A DNA stretch of 64,000 nucleotides from Comamonas composti DSM 21721. GTDB taxonomy: Bacteria; Pseudomonadota; Gammaproteobacteria; Burkholderiales; Burkholderiaceae_C. The translations under genes were made by a program, and so were the position numbers. Where the stretch lies: NCBI RefSeq assembly GCF_000429845.1, contig NZ_AUCQ01000003.1, forward strand, positions 292,378 through 356,377. The letters run 5' to 3'. Under the pieces are notes generated by a model. The model was not told the DNA's origin. It saw nothing but the letters and a program-made list of their open reading frames with translations, and searched no databases. Positions 56,091 to 64,000 of the stretch are shown here, one piece after another (positions within the stretch are counted from its first letter, which is position 1; the number at the start of each line of letters is the position of its first letter).

Positions 56091-57785
56091 TCAGGGGGCC
56101 GAGGCCTTGTCTTCGCGAATCCAGGCTGCGGCCTTCTCGGCCATCATCAGCGTGGGGCTGTTGGTATTGCCGCTGGTGATGCGCGGCATGGCACCTGCGT
56201 CCACCACGCGCAGGCCCGCGACCAGGCCGCCCTGGCCGTCGCGCACGCGCATGCGGCTGTCGAGCACGGCGAGCTGGTCGCCGTCGCGGCCCATGCGCGT
56301 CGTGCCCACGGGGTGGAAGATGGTGGTGGCGATGTCGCCTGCCAGGCGTGCCAGATCCTCGTCGCTCTCGTACTGGGGGCCGGGCTTGAACTCCTCGGGC
56401 TGGTAGCGCGCTAGCGCGGGCTGGGCCACGATGCGCCGCGTCACGCGCAGGCTGTCGGCCGCGACCTGGCGGTCCTCGGGTGTGGACAGGTAGTTGGGCG
56501 CGATGGCGGGCGCATCCTCGAAGCGCGCGCTGCGCAGTCCCACGCTGCCACGGCTTGTGGGCCGGAGATTGCAGACGCTGGCCGTGAATGCGGGAAAGCC
56601 GTGCAGGGGCTCGCCAAAGGCCTCCAGCGACAGGGGCTGCACATGGTATTGAAGATTCGGCCTGTCGTGGGCGGCGTTGCTGCGCGTGAACGCGCCCAGC
56701 TGCGAGGGCGCCATGCTCATCGGGCCGCTGCGGCGCAGCAGGTATTCAAGCCCGATCGCGGCCTTGCCCCACAAGGAGCCGGCCATGGTGTTGAGCGTGC
56801 GCACGCCGCTGACCTTGTAGACCGAGCGGATCTGCAGGTGGTCCTGCAGGTTGGCCCCCACGCCGGGCAGGTCGCGGCGCACGGCGATGCCATGGCTTTG
56901 CAGCATCTGCGCCGGCCCCAGACCCGAGAGCTGCAGGATTTGCGGCGAGTTGACGGCGCCCGCGCACAGCAGCACCTCGCGGCGCGCCTGTACGCTCACC
57001 ATCTCGCTGCCGGTCCAGACCTGGGCGCCGGTGCAGCGCAGCCCGCCATCGGGCAGGTCTTGCAACTGCAGGCGGCTGACCTGGGCATGAGTCCACATCT
57101 CGAAGTTGGGGCGGCCATAGCAGGTGGGGCGCAAAAAGGCCTTGGCCGTGTTCCAGCGCAGCCCGTTTTTCTGGTTGACCTCGAAATAGCCCACGCCTTC
57201 GTTGCTGCCGCCGTTGAAGTCCTCGGTGGCCGCGATGCCGGCCTGCTGCGCGGCCTGGGCGAAGGCGTCGAGCACGTCCCAGCGCAGGCGCTGGCGCTCC
57301 ACGCGCCACTCGCCGCCACCGCCCGTGCCCTTGCCGCCATGCAGGGCGCGAAAGCGCTCGTCGGCCGCGCCTTCCTGGCCCAGGCGCCAGTGGTCTTCGT
57401 GGGCGCGAAAGGCGGGCAGCACCTGCTCCCAGCGCCAGGTGTCGTCGCCCGTGAGGTGGGCCCAGTCCTCGTAGTCCTCCATCTGGCCGCGCATGTAGAT
57501 CATGCCGTTGATGCTGGAGCAGCCCCCCAGGGCCTTGCCGCGCGGGTAGCGCAGGCTGCGGCCGTTGAGGCCTGCATCCGGCTCGGTCTGGTAGAGCCAG
57601 TCGGTACGCGGATTGCCTATGCAATACAGGTAGCCGACGGGGATGTGAATCCAGTGGTAGTCGTCCTTGCGGCCGGCCTCGATCAAAAGCACGCTGCAGT
57701 CGCGCTCGCGCGAAAGCCGGTTGCATAACAGGGCGCCGGCCGTGCCGCCGCCTATGACGATGTAGTCGAATTGGGTGTTGCTCAT
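56091..57785 (-). CDS. GMC oxidoreductase (choline dehydrogenase-like)
   Basis: This 564-residue flavoprotein has the GMC fold: an N-terminal FAD-binding IVIGGGTAGALLCNRL (about 9-24), the family stretch YPRGKALGGCSSINGMIYMR and the C-terminal HPVGTTRMG and GNTNSPTLMMAEKAA. Choline dehydrogenase-like members oxidise alcohols; the substrate is not given by the sequence and no bet genes are nearby. Few lines of evidence decide the start; ATG 57785 gives a normal N-terminus although no SD precedes it. The next 400 bases upstream hold no gene. Confidence 0.9.
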   Translation of the reverse strand: MSNTQFDYIVIGGGTAGALLCNRLSRERDCSVLLIEAGRKDDYHWIHIPVGYLYCIGNPRTDWLYQTEPDAGLNGRSLRYPRGKALGGCSSINGMIYMRGQMEDYEDWAHLTGDDTWRWEQVLPAFRAHEDHWRLGQEGAADERFRALHGGKGTGGGGEWRVERQRLRWDVLDAFAQAAQQAGIAATEDFNGGSNEGVGYFEVNQKNGLRWNTAKAFLRPTCYGRPNFEMWTHAQVSRLQLQDLPDGGLRCTGAQVWTGSEMVSVQARREVLLCAGAVNSPQILQLSGLGPAQMLQSHGIAVRRDLPGVGANLQDHLQIRSVYKVSGVRTLNTMAGSLWGKAAIGLEYLLRRSGPMSMAPSQLGAFTRSNAAHDRPNLQYHVQPLSLEAFGEPLHGFPAFTASVCNLRPTSRGSVGLRSARFEDAPAIAPNYLSTPEDRQVAADSLRVTRRIVAQPALARYQPEEFKPGPQYESDEDLARLAGDIATTIFHPVGTTRMGRDGDQLAVLDSRMRVRDGQGGLVAGLRVVDAGAMPRITSGNTNSPTLMMAEKAAAWIREDKASAP

Positions 57786-58193
57786 GGAGGAAATGCAGGC
57801 TGCGCCGGGGACGTCCCAAAGCCTTTGCTGCAGGCGGCCCATTGTGCGAAGCCCGGACTGCATGTCGATAGGGAAAGCGCTGTGAACTCCTTTTTTGATA
57901 GCTTTAAGCGCTTCATGCATAAGGGTTTCAGGCGTTTTTTGATAAAAAATACAAGCTGGGGAGGTGCATGGCGGAGTCGGGATGTGTTATTGGATGTAAC
58001 CTCTCTGGCCATGGGGCAAAGCAGGACAGCTCGCCACATCAAGCAGATACGATCGCATCGGAGTCGGGCATGGGGATACTTTTTTCGAGCCGACAAATCA
58101 TCGGGTTATCCTGGGGGGCTATGCCCGTGCCGCAATGCCTGCTGGCCTGTCGGCCGCAGATCGCAGCCTCCCGCTTTTGAATGGACTCTTCAC
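57786..58193. other. 408-bp gap between GMC oxidoreductase and mla operon
   Basis: A partial C2-type repeat (57894-57950, with AGCTTTAAGCGCTTCATG and GTTTCAGGCG) is recognisable, next to AT-richer sequence. The rest contains no coding-like frame. A tiny ATG frame at 58181-58207 (MDSSLGIS and stop) overlaps the mlaE start out of frame. Divergent promoters are expected here. Confidence 0.55.
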
Positions 58194-59324
58194 TTGGCAT
58201 CTCCTAGCAATCCTCCCCAATGCAGCCTGAGCCGCGGAGATGACGGCGCCTGGGCGGAGCTCTCGGGCTCCTGGAGTGCGGCCGAGCTGGGCGACCGAGC
58301 CCAGTGGCGCCGCCTCAAGGCCGGGCTGGCTGCGGCTTCGGGGCGCGACCTGGGCTGGAATCTGCAATCCATGGACTGGCTGGACCATGTGGGCGCCCAA
58401 CTGCTGTGGAACCACTGGCAGCAGGCATGGCCCGAGAGGCTGGTCGCCAGCGATGCCCAGCGCTCCATGCTGGAGCGCGTGGCGCACTTCAGCGATGTGC
58501 CCAAGCCCAGGCAGCCAGCCTGGAGCCTGCAGGCGCAGATCGACAGCCTGGGCAGCCAGGTGCTCAATGCCTGTGCCCACTTCTCGGGGCTGATCCAGCT
58601 CGTGGGCCAGTTGCTCATAGACAGCCTGCGCTTTGTGCGTGCGCCGCTGCGCGGTCCCTGGCGCGATATTTCCGGCCACCTGTATTCCATGGGCGCAACG
58701 GCCCTGCCGATCACGGCCCTGGTGGGCTTTCTGATCGGCGTGGTGCTCGCCTATCTGATGGCGCTGCAGCTGCGCCAGTTCGGGGCCGAGTCCTTCATCG
58801 TCAACATCCTCGGCATCTCCCTGATCCGCGAGCTCGGCCCCTTGCTGGGCGCGATCCTGGTAGCAGGGCGCAGCGGCTCGGCGATCACCGCCCAGATCGG
58901 CGTGATGCGCGTGACCGAGGAGCTCGATGCGATGCAGGTCATGGGCATACCCCATGGCTTTCGCCTGGTTTTTCCGCGTGCGCTGGCGCTGGCGATTGCC
59001 ATGCCCCTGATCGCGATCTGGACCACGCTGGCGGCGCTGGCCGGCGGCATGCTGGCCGCCGACCTGACCATGGGCGTGACTGCGGCCTACTTCGCGCAGG
59101 CCCTGCCTGCGGCCGTGAAGATCGGCAATCTGTGGATTTCCGTGGGCAAGTCGGCCGTGTTCGGCGTGCTCATCGCCCTGATCGGCTGTCACTGGGGGCT
59201 GCGCGTCAAGCCCAACACCCAGAGCCTGGGCCAGGGCACGACGGCTTCCGTGGTCTCGGCCATCACCATGGTCATCGTGGTGGACGCGATCTTCGCCATC
59301 TTGTTCAAGGATGTGGGGATATGA
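58194..59324 (+). CDS. mlaE: MlaE-family lipid ABC transporter permease with N-terminal domain
   Basis: This protein of about 376 residues combines an N-terminal soluble region of about 110 residues, which looks STAS-like (LGDRAQWRRLKAGL and WNLQSMDWLDHVGA), with an MlaE membrane domain (GATALPITALVGFLIGVVLA, FIVNILGISLIRELGPLLGA, ITAQIGVMRVTEELDAMQVM). MlaE works with MlaF and MlaD in MCE-type lipid transport between the membranes. TTG 58194 is the most plausible start in this frame; an ATG eight codons long at 58181 lies out of frame, so the start needs checking. The fused domain may replace the small MlaB protein. Confidence 0.85.
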   Translation: MASPSNPPQCSLSRGDDGAWAELSGSWSAAELGDRAQWRRLKAGLAAASGRDLGWNLQSMDWLDHVGAQLLWNHWQQAWPERLVASDAQRSMLERVAHFSDVPKPRQPAWSLQAQIDSLGSQVLNACAHFSGLIQLVGQLLIDSLRFVRAPLRGPWRDISGHLYSMGATALPITALVGFLIGVVLAYLMALQLRQFGAESFIVNILGISLIRELGPLLGAILVAGRSGSAITAQIGVMRVTEELDAMQVMGIPHGFRLVFPRALALAIAMPLIAIWTTLAALAGGMLAADLTMGVTAAYFAQALPAAVKIGNLWISVGKSAVFGVLIALIGCHWGLRVKPNTQSLGQGTTASVVSAITMVIVVDAIFAILFKDVGI

Positions 59325-59330
59325 GTGGAT

Positions 59331-59440
59331 ACCCCCTGAGCGGCTTTGCCGCTTCCTCCTGGAAGGGGGACGACAGCATCGCTGCGGGACGGCCCTTGCT
59401 CGGTGTCTCCCATTTTTGGGGCGTGCCGGTTTCATGCCAT
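59331..59440. repeat. Family B repeat between mlaE and mlaF
   Basis: CCCCCTGAGCGGCTTTGCCG followed by CTTCCTCCTGGAAGGGGG forms hairpins, then a GACGACAGCATCGCTGCGGG core and a tail ending GTGCCGGTTTCATGCC. A similar tail (GGCGCCGGTTTCATGC) occurs near 1820, upstream of glcF. The repeat fills nearly the whole mlaE-mlaF gap, so it is probably transcribed. Confidence 0.65.
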
Positions 59441-59451
59441 GGGAGCCTGAG

Positions 59452-60291
59452 ATGACGAACAGCGTGAACCAGCAGAGCACGGCTGCAGCGCCAGCCGCTG
59501 ATGAACCCATTGTGCGCATCGCCGGGCTGTGGAGCGTGTTCGGCCAGGGCGAGAACGCGTTTGCCGTGCACCAGGATCTGGACCTCGACGTGCAGCGCGG
59601 GGAGATGCTGTCCATCGTCGGCGGCTCGGGCACGGGCAAGACCGTGCTTTTGCGCCAGATGCTGGGTCTGCTTGCGCCCTCCAAGGGCCGGGTCGAGGTC
59701 CTGGGCCGCCCGGCCAGCGAGATGGGGCGCGAGGGCGCGGCCAGCCGCGTGGGCATGCTGTTCCAGCACGGGGCCTTGTATTCGGCCTTCAGCGTGCTCG
59801 ACAACATCGCGTTTGCGCTGCGCGAGCAGGGCACCTTGCCCGACGACGTGGTGCGCGATGCGGCCATGGTCAAGCTGCAGATGGTGGGCCTCAAGCCCGA
59901 ACATGCCCTGCGCATGCCCGCAAACCTGTCGGGCGGCATGATCAAGCGCGTGGCGCTGGCGCGTGCGCTGATCATGGATCCGCCGCTGCTGCTGCTGGAC
60001 GAGCCCACGGCCGGGCTGGACCCCACGAGTTCGGACGAGTTCTGTGCACTGCTGCACGAAATGCGCGCCGAGCTGGGCCTGACCGTCATCATGGTCACCC
60101 ATGACCTGGACACGCTGTTCGCGCTGTCCTCGCGCGTGGCCGTGATTGCGGAAAAGAAGGTGCTGGTCAGCGGCACGCCGCACGAGGTGGCGGGCTTCTC
60201 ACATCCCTTTATCGAACACTTCTTCCAGGGCGAGCGCGGGCGACGCGCGATGACACCCGTGCAAGGCGGCAAGGCCGCGGAGGCAAACTGA
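59452..60291 (+). CDS. mlaF: MlaF-type lipid ABC transporter ATP-binding protein
   Basis: MlaF (279 residues) powers MCE-type phospholipid transport. Walker A is GGSGTGKTVLL, the signature is LSGGMIKRVALARAL, Walker B is LLLLDEPTAGLDP and the H loop is MVTHDLDTLF. A Ser/Gln/Ala-rich N-terminal tail of about 20 residues precedes the ATPase. ATG 59452 with GGGAG upstream is chosen. It overlaps the mlaD start by one base. The gap to mlaE is filled by a family B repeat. Confidence 0.94.
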   Translation: MTNSVNQQSTAAAPAADEPIVRIAGLWSVFGQGENAFAVHQDLDLDVQRGEMLSIVGGSGTGKTVLLRQMLGLLAPSKGRVEVLGRPASEMGREGAASRVGMLFQHGALYSAFSVLDNIAFALREQGTLPDDVVRDAAMVKLQMVGLKPEHALRMPANLSGGMIKRVALARALIMDPPLLLLDEPTAGLDPTSSDEFCALLHEMRAELGLTVIMVTHDLDTLFALSSRVAVIAEKKVLVSGTPHEVAGFSHPFIEHFFQGERGRRAMTPVQGGKAAEAN

Positions 60292-61253
60292 TGGAAAACA
60301 AATCCCATGCCATGGCAGCCGGCATCTTCGTGCTGCTGGTGGCGGCCCTGCTGGCCGGCCTGGCCGTGTGGCTCACGCGCGATACGCGTCAGTACGACGA
60401 GTACGAGCTCTCCACCAAGGACGGTATCAGCGGGCTGCAGCCCCAGGCCACGGTGCGCTACAAGGGCGTGGCCGTGGGCAAGGTCACGCGCATAGGGTTC
60501 GATCCCGGCATCAATGGCAATGTGCTGATCCGCATTGCCGTGGGGGTGGACACGCCCATCACCAAGAACACTTTTGCGGTGCTCGGCTACCAGGGCGTGA
60601 CCGGCCTGGCCCATGTGCAGCTCGACGACTCGGACAAGCCGCTGGAGGCGCTGGCCACAGGGCCCAGCGGCATACCGCGCCTGCCGCTGCGCTCCTCGCC
60701 TTTGAGCATGCTGGCCGATCAGGGGCCTATCCTGCTCGACCGCGTGGACCAGATCTCGCGCCGCCTGAATGCCATGCTCGATACCGACAACCAGCAGCGC
60801 GTGAGCCAGGCGCTGGAGAACATTGCGGGTGCGGCGGCGGGCGTGCAGCAGCTGACGCAGAACATGGACCGTGCGCTGAGCACCCAGATGCCTCAGCTCG
60901 CCGCAGACGCCCACAGCACCTTGCAGTCGCTGGAGAAGGCCAGCAATGGAGCGGCTGCCGTGGCTTCGGAGTTGCAGCAGACCGTGGTGCGCATCAACGC
61001 TGAGGACGGCCCGCTGGAGCAGATCGCGCAAAGCACGCGGGCGCTGAATCGCGTGGCCGACTCCCTGGGCCGCAGCACGCTGCCGAATGTCAGCCGCGCC
61101 GCCGATGATGTCTCGCGCGCCGCACGCCAGATGGGCACGGCAGCCAGCCGCTTCAGCGACAACCCGCAGTCGGTGATCTACGGTCCCGGCGCGGCGCGCC
61201 CAGGACCGGGCGAGCCGGGGTTCGCTCTACCGTCCGCCGTGCTCCAGCCCTGA
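60291..61253 (+). CDS. mlaD: MlaD-family MCE substrate-binding protein
   Basis: This 320-residue protein has an N-terminal membrane anchor (MAAGIFVLLVAALLAGLAVW), an MCE domain (YELSTKDGISGLQPQATV, VRYKGVAVGKVTRIGFDPG) and a long C-terminal helical extension of about 200 residues with Gln/Ala-rich heptads. MlaD-type proteins bind lipids in the periplasm. It is longer than the classic MlaD (about 180 residues), which fits the extended MCE type. It is followed by a lipoprotein gene 13 bases later. Confidence 0.92.
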   Translation: MENKSHAMAAGIFVLLVAALLAGLAVWLTRDTRQYDEYELSTKDGISGLQPQATVRYKGVAVGKVTRIGFDPGINGNVLIRIAVGVDTPITKNTFAVLGYQGVTGLAHVQLDDSDKPLEALATGPSGIPRLPLRSSPLSMLADQGPILLDRVDQISRRLNAMLDTDNQQRVSQALENIAGAAAGVQQLTQNMDRALSTQMPQLAADAHSTLQSLEKASNGAAAVASELQQTVVRINAEDGPLEQIAQSTRALNRVADSLGRSTLPNVSRAADDVSRAARQMGTAASRFSDNPQSVIYGPGAARPGPGEPGFALPSAVLQP

Positions 61254-61266
61254 CAGAGGTATTTTC

Positions 61267-61926
61267 ATGATCCACTTTTCCAAGACCGCCGTCGCCAGCA
61301 CCGCACTGGCAGCCGCCCTGGCCTTGCTTGCAGGATGCTCGGCCCTGCCCCGGCCGCCTGCGCAGCCGGCACGCTATGACTTCGGCCCGGTGCCACTGGC
61401 CGCATCCGCTTCCGTGGAGCAGGCCGCAGCGCGCGCGCCACTGGCCCTGGCCGAGGTCGAGGCACCGGCCCTGCCCGACGGCAGCACGGTCATGCTCTAC
61501 CGTCTGTCCTATGCGAATGCCCAGGAGCTGCGTCCCTACCAGCAGGCCCGCTGGAGCCAGCCTCCGGCGCAGTTGCTGCAGCAGCGCCTGCGCACCCAGC
61601 TGGGCGCGCAGCGTCCCATCCTGGCCAGCAGCGAAAGCCTGGCCCAGTCGCGTGTGCAAGGCGCGGTGCCCACGCTGCTGCGTGTGGACCTGGAGGAGTT
61701 CAGTCAGGTCTTTGACGCCCCGGCCGCCAGCGCCGGTGTGGTGCGCCTGCGCGCTACCCTGATCGAGCAAGGCGGGGCCGCGGACCGCCTGCTGGGCCAG
61801 AAGCTGTTCGAGGTGCGCAGCCCCGCTGCCTCGGCCGATGCGGCCGGCGGAGCCCGGGCGCTGGCCTCGGCCACGGATGCGGCGATTGCCCAGATCGACG
61901 CCTGGCTGGGCCAGCAGGGTCACTGA
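61267..61926 (+). CDS. ABC-type transport auxiliary lipoprotein (PqiC-like)
   Basis: This 219-residue outer-membrane or periplasmic lipoprotein carries a lipobox LLAGC (Cys24) after a signal peptide. The mature domain shows PLALAEVEAPALPDGSTVML and LLRVDLEEFSQVFDAPAA, fitting the ABC_trans_aux/PqiC family that partners MCE-type systems. Its place as the last gene of the mla-type operon supports that role. The stop is followed 14 bases later by a family A-type palindrome. Confidence 0.87.
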   Translation: MIHFSKTAVASTALAAALALLAGCSALPRPPAQPARYDFGPVPLAASASVEQAAARAPLALAEVEAPALPDGSTVMLYRLSYANAQELRPYQQARWSQPPAQLLQQRLRTQLGAQRPILASSESLAQSRVQGAVPTLLRVDLEEFSQVFDAPAASAGVVRLRATLIEQGGAADRLLGQKLFEVRSPAASADAAGGARALASATDAAIAQIDAWLGQQGH

Positions 61927-61939
61927 CCTGCCACGGCTG

Positions 61940-61957
61940 AGAGCGTGAACACGCTCT
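61940..61957. repeat. Solo family A palindrome after the mla operon
   Basis: AGAGCGTGAACACGCTCT, identical in sequence to the palindrome at 12579-12596. It lies downstream of the last mla-type gene, next to a terminator hairpin at 61994. Confidence 0.7.
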
Positions 61958-61993
61958 GACAGAGCGCCGCAAAAGCGCTTTGCACGACCTCGG

Positions 61994-62028
61994 AAAACAG
62001 CCGGCATTGCCCGGCTGTTTTTGTTTTT
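61994..62028 (+). terminator. Intrinsic terminator of the mla-type operon
   Basis: AAAACAGCCGG, a CATTGC loop and CCGGCTGTTTTTG followed by TTTTT. Strong hairpin with a long T run, 68 bases after the lipoprotein stop; it closes the operon. The remaining gap up to the CsbD gene (62029-62242) shows only AT-richer promoter-like sequence. Confidence 0.85.
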
Positions 62029-62242
62029 GTCCGACCCGGCACTTCCTCGCTGTCCGTCAGCGGGCGTAGTCCCGATCCCACCGCCGAGGCAGGACCTGGG
62101 CCGACCGGCAACGCTAGGCACAGACTACGGCGCAGGGCTTTCAGGTTTTTTAAAGTGAAACCGTCGCTGATGCAGATCACGGCTTTGAAAGCCAAACCCT
62201 GATCGCACGGTGCCGTATCACCATCATTGAAAGGACCAAGCC

Positions 62243-62461
62243 ATGAATGAAGATCGCATCAAGGGTAACTGGAAGCAGTTCACCGGCAAGATCCGTGAGC
62301 AATGGGGCAAGCTCACCGACGACGACCTGGATGTCATCGCCGGCAAGCGTGAGCAGTTTCTGGGCAAGCTGCAGGAACGCCAGGGTCTGGCCCGTGAGGC
62401 CGCTGAAAAGCAGCTGGACGACTGGCAAAAGCGCAATCCCGGTTTCCGTTTCGAAGACTGA
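62243..62461 (+). CDS. CsbD-family stress protein
   Basis: This 72-residue protein matches CsbD: MNEDRIKGNWKQFTGKIREQ, then WGKLTDDDLDVIAGKREQFL. CsbD proteins are small, helical, abundant stress-induced proteins of unclear biochemical role. The ATG has AAAGGA upstream. It is followed by the Cys-repeat periplasmic protein, which may belong to the same stress response. Confidence 0.9.
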   Translation: MNEDRIKGNWKQFTGKIREQWGKLTDDDLDVIAGKREQFLGKLQERQGLAREAAEKQLDDWQKRNPGFRFED

Positions 62462-62596
62462 TGAGGCAGGGCTGCGGATGGCCAGGTGCCTGACCGGTGC
62501 CCCATCCGCCTTGCCCGGCGTGCCAGCAGGCACGCATTCCAGGAGCGGATTGCCTCGCCAATCCGCAGACCTCAGCACAAATCCAAGGAGTTGATC

Positions 62597-63184
62597 ATGC
62601 AAACACCGCAATGTATGCGCCACCTGTTGTCCGCCGCCATTCTGGGTCTCATGGCCTCGGGGGCCATGGCCATGACGAATGCCGAACACAGTGCTGCCAA
62701 AAAGCAGATCGAGACCGAATACAAGGCTGCCAAGGAACAGTGCAAGCAGCTGAAGAGCAACGCCAAGAATGTCTGCAAGAAGCAGGCCAGCGGTCAGGAA
62801 AAGGTGGCCAAGGCCGAGCTGCAGGCGCGCCACGAGCCTTCGGCCAAGAATGCGGAAAAGGCGCGCCTGGCCAAGGCTGATGCCGACTTCGACATCGCCA
62901 AGGAAAAATGCGATGCCCTCAATGGCGATGCCAAGCGGGTCTGCGTGAAGGACGCGAAGGCGGCCCATGTGCACGCCGTGGAAGCCGCCAAGGTCGCCAA
63001 GGCGCAGGCCGAGCCTGCCTCCAACGCGAATGACAAGGCCGCCAGCGTGGCCGAGGCCCGCAAGGACGCGGCTGCCGAAACCCGCGAAGCCGACTTCAAG
63101 GCCGCCAAGGCCCGTTGCGACACCATGAGCGGCACGGCCAAGGATGCCTGTGTGGCCGATGCCCAGCGCAAGTACGCGCAATAA
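62597..63184 (+). CDS. Cys-repeat periplasmic protein of unknown function
   Basis: This 195-residue protein starts with a signal peptide (LLSAAILGLMASGAMA, cleavage near AMAM) and then shows a repeated unit: a Cys, then about ten residues with a Gly or Ser and AK, then a second Cys. Three pairs are visible: EQCKQLKSNAKNVCK, EKCDALNGDAKRVCV and ARCDTMSGTAKDACV. Each pair could form a disulfide. The rest is Ala/Lys-rich and probably helical. AAGGAG precedes the ATG. No named family is assigned; the CsbD neighbour suggests a stress role. Confidence 0.75.
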   Translation: MQTPQCMRHLLSAAILGLMASGAMAMTNAEHSAAKKQIETEYKAAKEQCKQLKSNAKNVCKKQASGQEKVAKAELQARHEPSAKNAEKARLAKADADFDIAKEKCDALNGDAKRVCVKDAKAAHVHAVEAAKVAKAQAEPASNANDKAASVAEARKDAAAETREADFKAAKARCDTMSGTAKDACVADAQRKYAQ

Positions 63185-63229
63185 CAACGGCTGGGCCTGC
63201 GCCTGAGGGCGCTCCGGCTGGAGGGTCTT

Positions 63230-63256
63230 GCCCCGCATCTGCGGGGCTTTTCTCTT
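63230..63256 (+). terminator. Intrinsic terminator
   Basis: GCCCCGCA, a TC loop and TGCGGGGC, followed by TTTTCTCTTTTC. It closes the Cys-repeat protein gene 46 bases after its stop. Confidence 0.85.
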
Positions 63257-63333
63257 TTCCGGGTTGGCTGATGTGGGTCAAAGGGCTGGGGCAGGGCAGT
63301 TCCTAAGCTCAGGTCTTCTTTGACAAGGCGGAG

Positions 63334-63843
63334 ATGCACATGGCTGGGCTGGAATGGACGCAGGCACTGGTGTTGAATTTGCCGGCCATGGACGCCGTGC
63401 ATGAAGAGTTCGTGGAACTGCTGGCCAGGACTGCGGCGGCACCCGACGAGCAACTGTGCGCGCTGTGGGACGAGCTGATCGAGCACACCCAGCAGCACTT
63501 CGATCAGGAGGACCGCTGGATGCAGGCTGCGCGCTTTGCGAGCGGCAACTGCCACAGCACGCAGCACAAGGTGGTGCTGCAAGTCATGCGCGAAGGCGCT
63601 GAACGCGGCGCCCTGGGTGAGCTGAGCGTGATCCGTGCCATGGCCGACGAGCTCGGCCCCTGGTTCGTGAATCATGCGCAGAACATGGATGCGGCCCTGG
63701 CCTTGCATCTGCGCTCCATAGGCTTTGATGTGGAGTCGGGCTCCATGGCCTTTCCCGAGGTCTTGCCCCAGGAGCTCATCACCGGCTGCGGCGGCGCCTG
63801 CGACAGCCGCGCCAAGCCCAGGGCCGAGGCCGAAGCGGCATGA
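63334..63843 (+). CDS. Hemerythrin-like protein
   Basis: This 169-residue protein has the spacing of a bacteriohemerythrin: MDAVHEEF (first His), EHTQQHFDQEDRWM (HxxxHxxxE-type), HSTQHKVVLQ (His) and WFVNHAQNMDAAL (His and Asp). Such a four-helix bundle binds a di-iron centre and oxygen or nitric oxide. The C-terminal tail is longer than in minimal hemerythrins and ends CGGACDSRAK, with two Cys that could bind a metal or form a disulfide. ATG 63340 is an alternative start. It is the last complete gene. Confidence 0.85.
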   Translation: MHMAGLEWTQALVLNLPAMDAVHEEFVELLARTAAAPDEQLCALWDELIEHTQQHFDQEDRWMQAARFASGNCHSTQHKVVLQVMREGAERGALGELSVIRAMADELGPWFVNHAQNMDAALALHLRSIGFDVESGSMAFPEVLPQELITGCGGACDSRAKPRAEAEAA

Positions 63844-63909
63844 GGCAGGCCAGTGCCTGCAGGATTTGTGCAGGCATCAGGCGTGGGCAGCCGCTTGGAA
63901 CGTGCTCTC

Positions 63910-64000
63910 AGAACGTGTTTACGATCTCTACGCTGCCGCGTTGGAGCGCAATCGGGATGAGTTCAAAGCGATGGGGCGCAGCTTGCACCGGGGTGCAAGC
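63910..64000. repeat. Second copy of family A element, cut by window end
   Basis: The last 91 bases are identical to 3983-4073, including the terminal AGAACGTGTTTACGATCTC and the first internal hairpin region. The element continues beyond the window. The two identical starts, about 60 kb apart, show that family A is an interspersed repeat rather than a local structure. Confidence 0.9.

Noticed and set aside
58181-58207. Eight-codon frame as a real leader peptide for mlaE
   Set aside because: It has no SD and could be chance; it is only reported as a reason to verify the mlaE start.
58119-61031. A minus-strand open frame of about 970 codons
   Set aside because: It is antisense to mlaE-mlaF-mlaD, whose motifs are unmistakable; it has no domain of its own.

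Overview
The window is a GC-rich bacterial chromosome segment, very probably from a betaproteobacterium of the family Comamonadaceae (Delftia/Comamonas/Acidovorax-like). This is inferred from gene content (glcEF, lplT-alr-radA, ilvE with a zf-CHCC protein, mreBCD-mrdA, an mla-type operon), the dense GC-rich coding style, and many short palindromic repeats in the gaps. It looks like ordinary core chromosome: no IS element, prophage, CRISPR array or rRNA was found. The only RNA gene called with confidence is an initiator tRNA. One AT-rich gene (43247-43858) stands out as foreign.

Layout. 1-4350: glycolate oxidase genes glcE (5' end outside the window) and glcF, separated by a DUF1275 membrane gene, then a ProQ/FinO-domain protein and a structured repeat. 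4353-8903 (minus): a tight five-gene operon of uncharacterised proteins ending in a Ycf46-like AAA+ ATPase, the best candidate for an undescribed system. 9000-15893: EamA transporter, LplT, alanine racemase, a MarR regulator divergent from a siderophore-interacting protein, initiator tRNA and RadA. 16239-22466: small membrane protein, IlvE, zf-CHCC protein, then four envelope-sugar genes (GT32-like, GT4, GT25, O-antigen ligase) on alternating strands.

22485-29451: OmpR-type two-component system, AmpG, AraC regulator with EamA exporter, M48 protease, MBL-fold hydrolase. 29964-39323: transhydrogenase pntA-pntB, Xth/PyrE with overlapping divergent start codons, several unknown proteins, SerA. 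39878-47351: serine hydrolase, secreted protein, PdxY, the AT-rich membrane gene, and gatCAB. 47572-52323: mreB-mreC-mreD-mrdA, the rod-shape and wall elongation module, without rodA directly after it. 52438-57785: polar amino-acid ABC transporter, TSUP permease, candidate small RNA, GMC oxidoreductase. 58194-61926: MCE/Mla-type lipid transport operon whose MlaE carries an extra N-terminal domain. 62243-63843: CsbD, a Cys-repeat periplasmic protein and a hemerythrin-like protein.

The most striking non-coding signal is a set of interspersed palindromic repeats. Family A is a 269-bp element with 19-bp terminal inverted repeats and three internal hairpins; a second copy runs off the right edge, and short palindromes resembling joined ends occur elsewhere. 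Family B is GC-rich and hairpin-forming. Family C is exactly 76 bp in six places, with conserved inner arms and compensatory changes in one copy; a shorter C2 subtype also occurs. Several repeats begin at, and seem to supply, the stop codon of the gene before them, and one appears to be translated inside glcE. Gene starts were chosen by eye from start codons, Shine-Dalgarno (SD) sequences and family length; no similarity search was possible.
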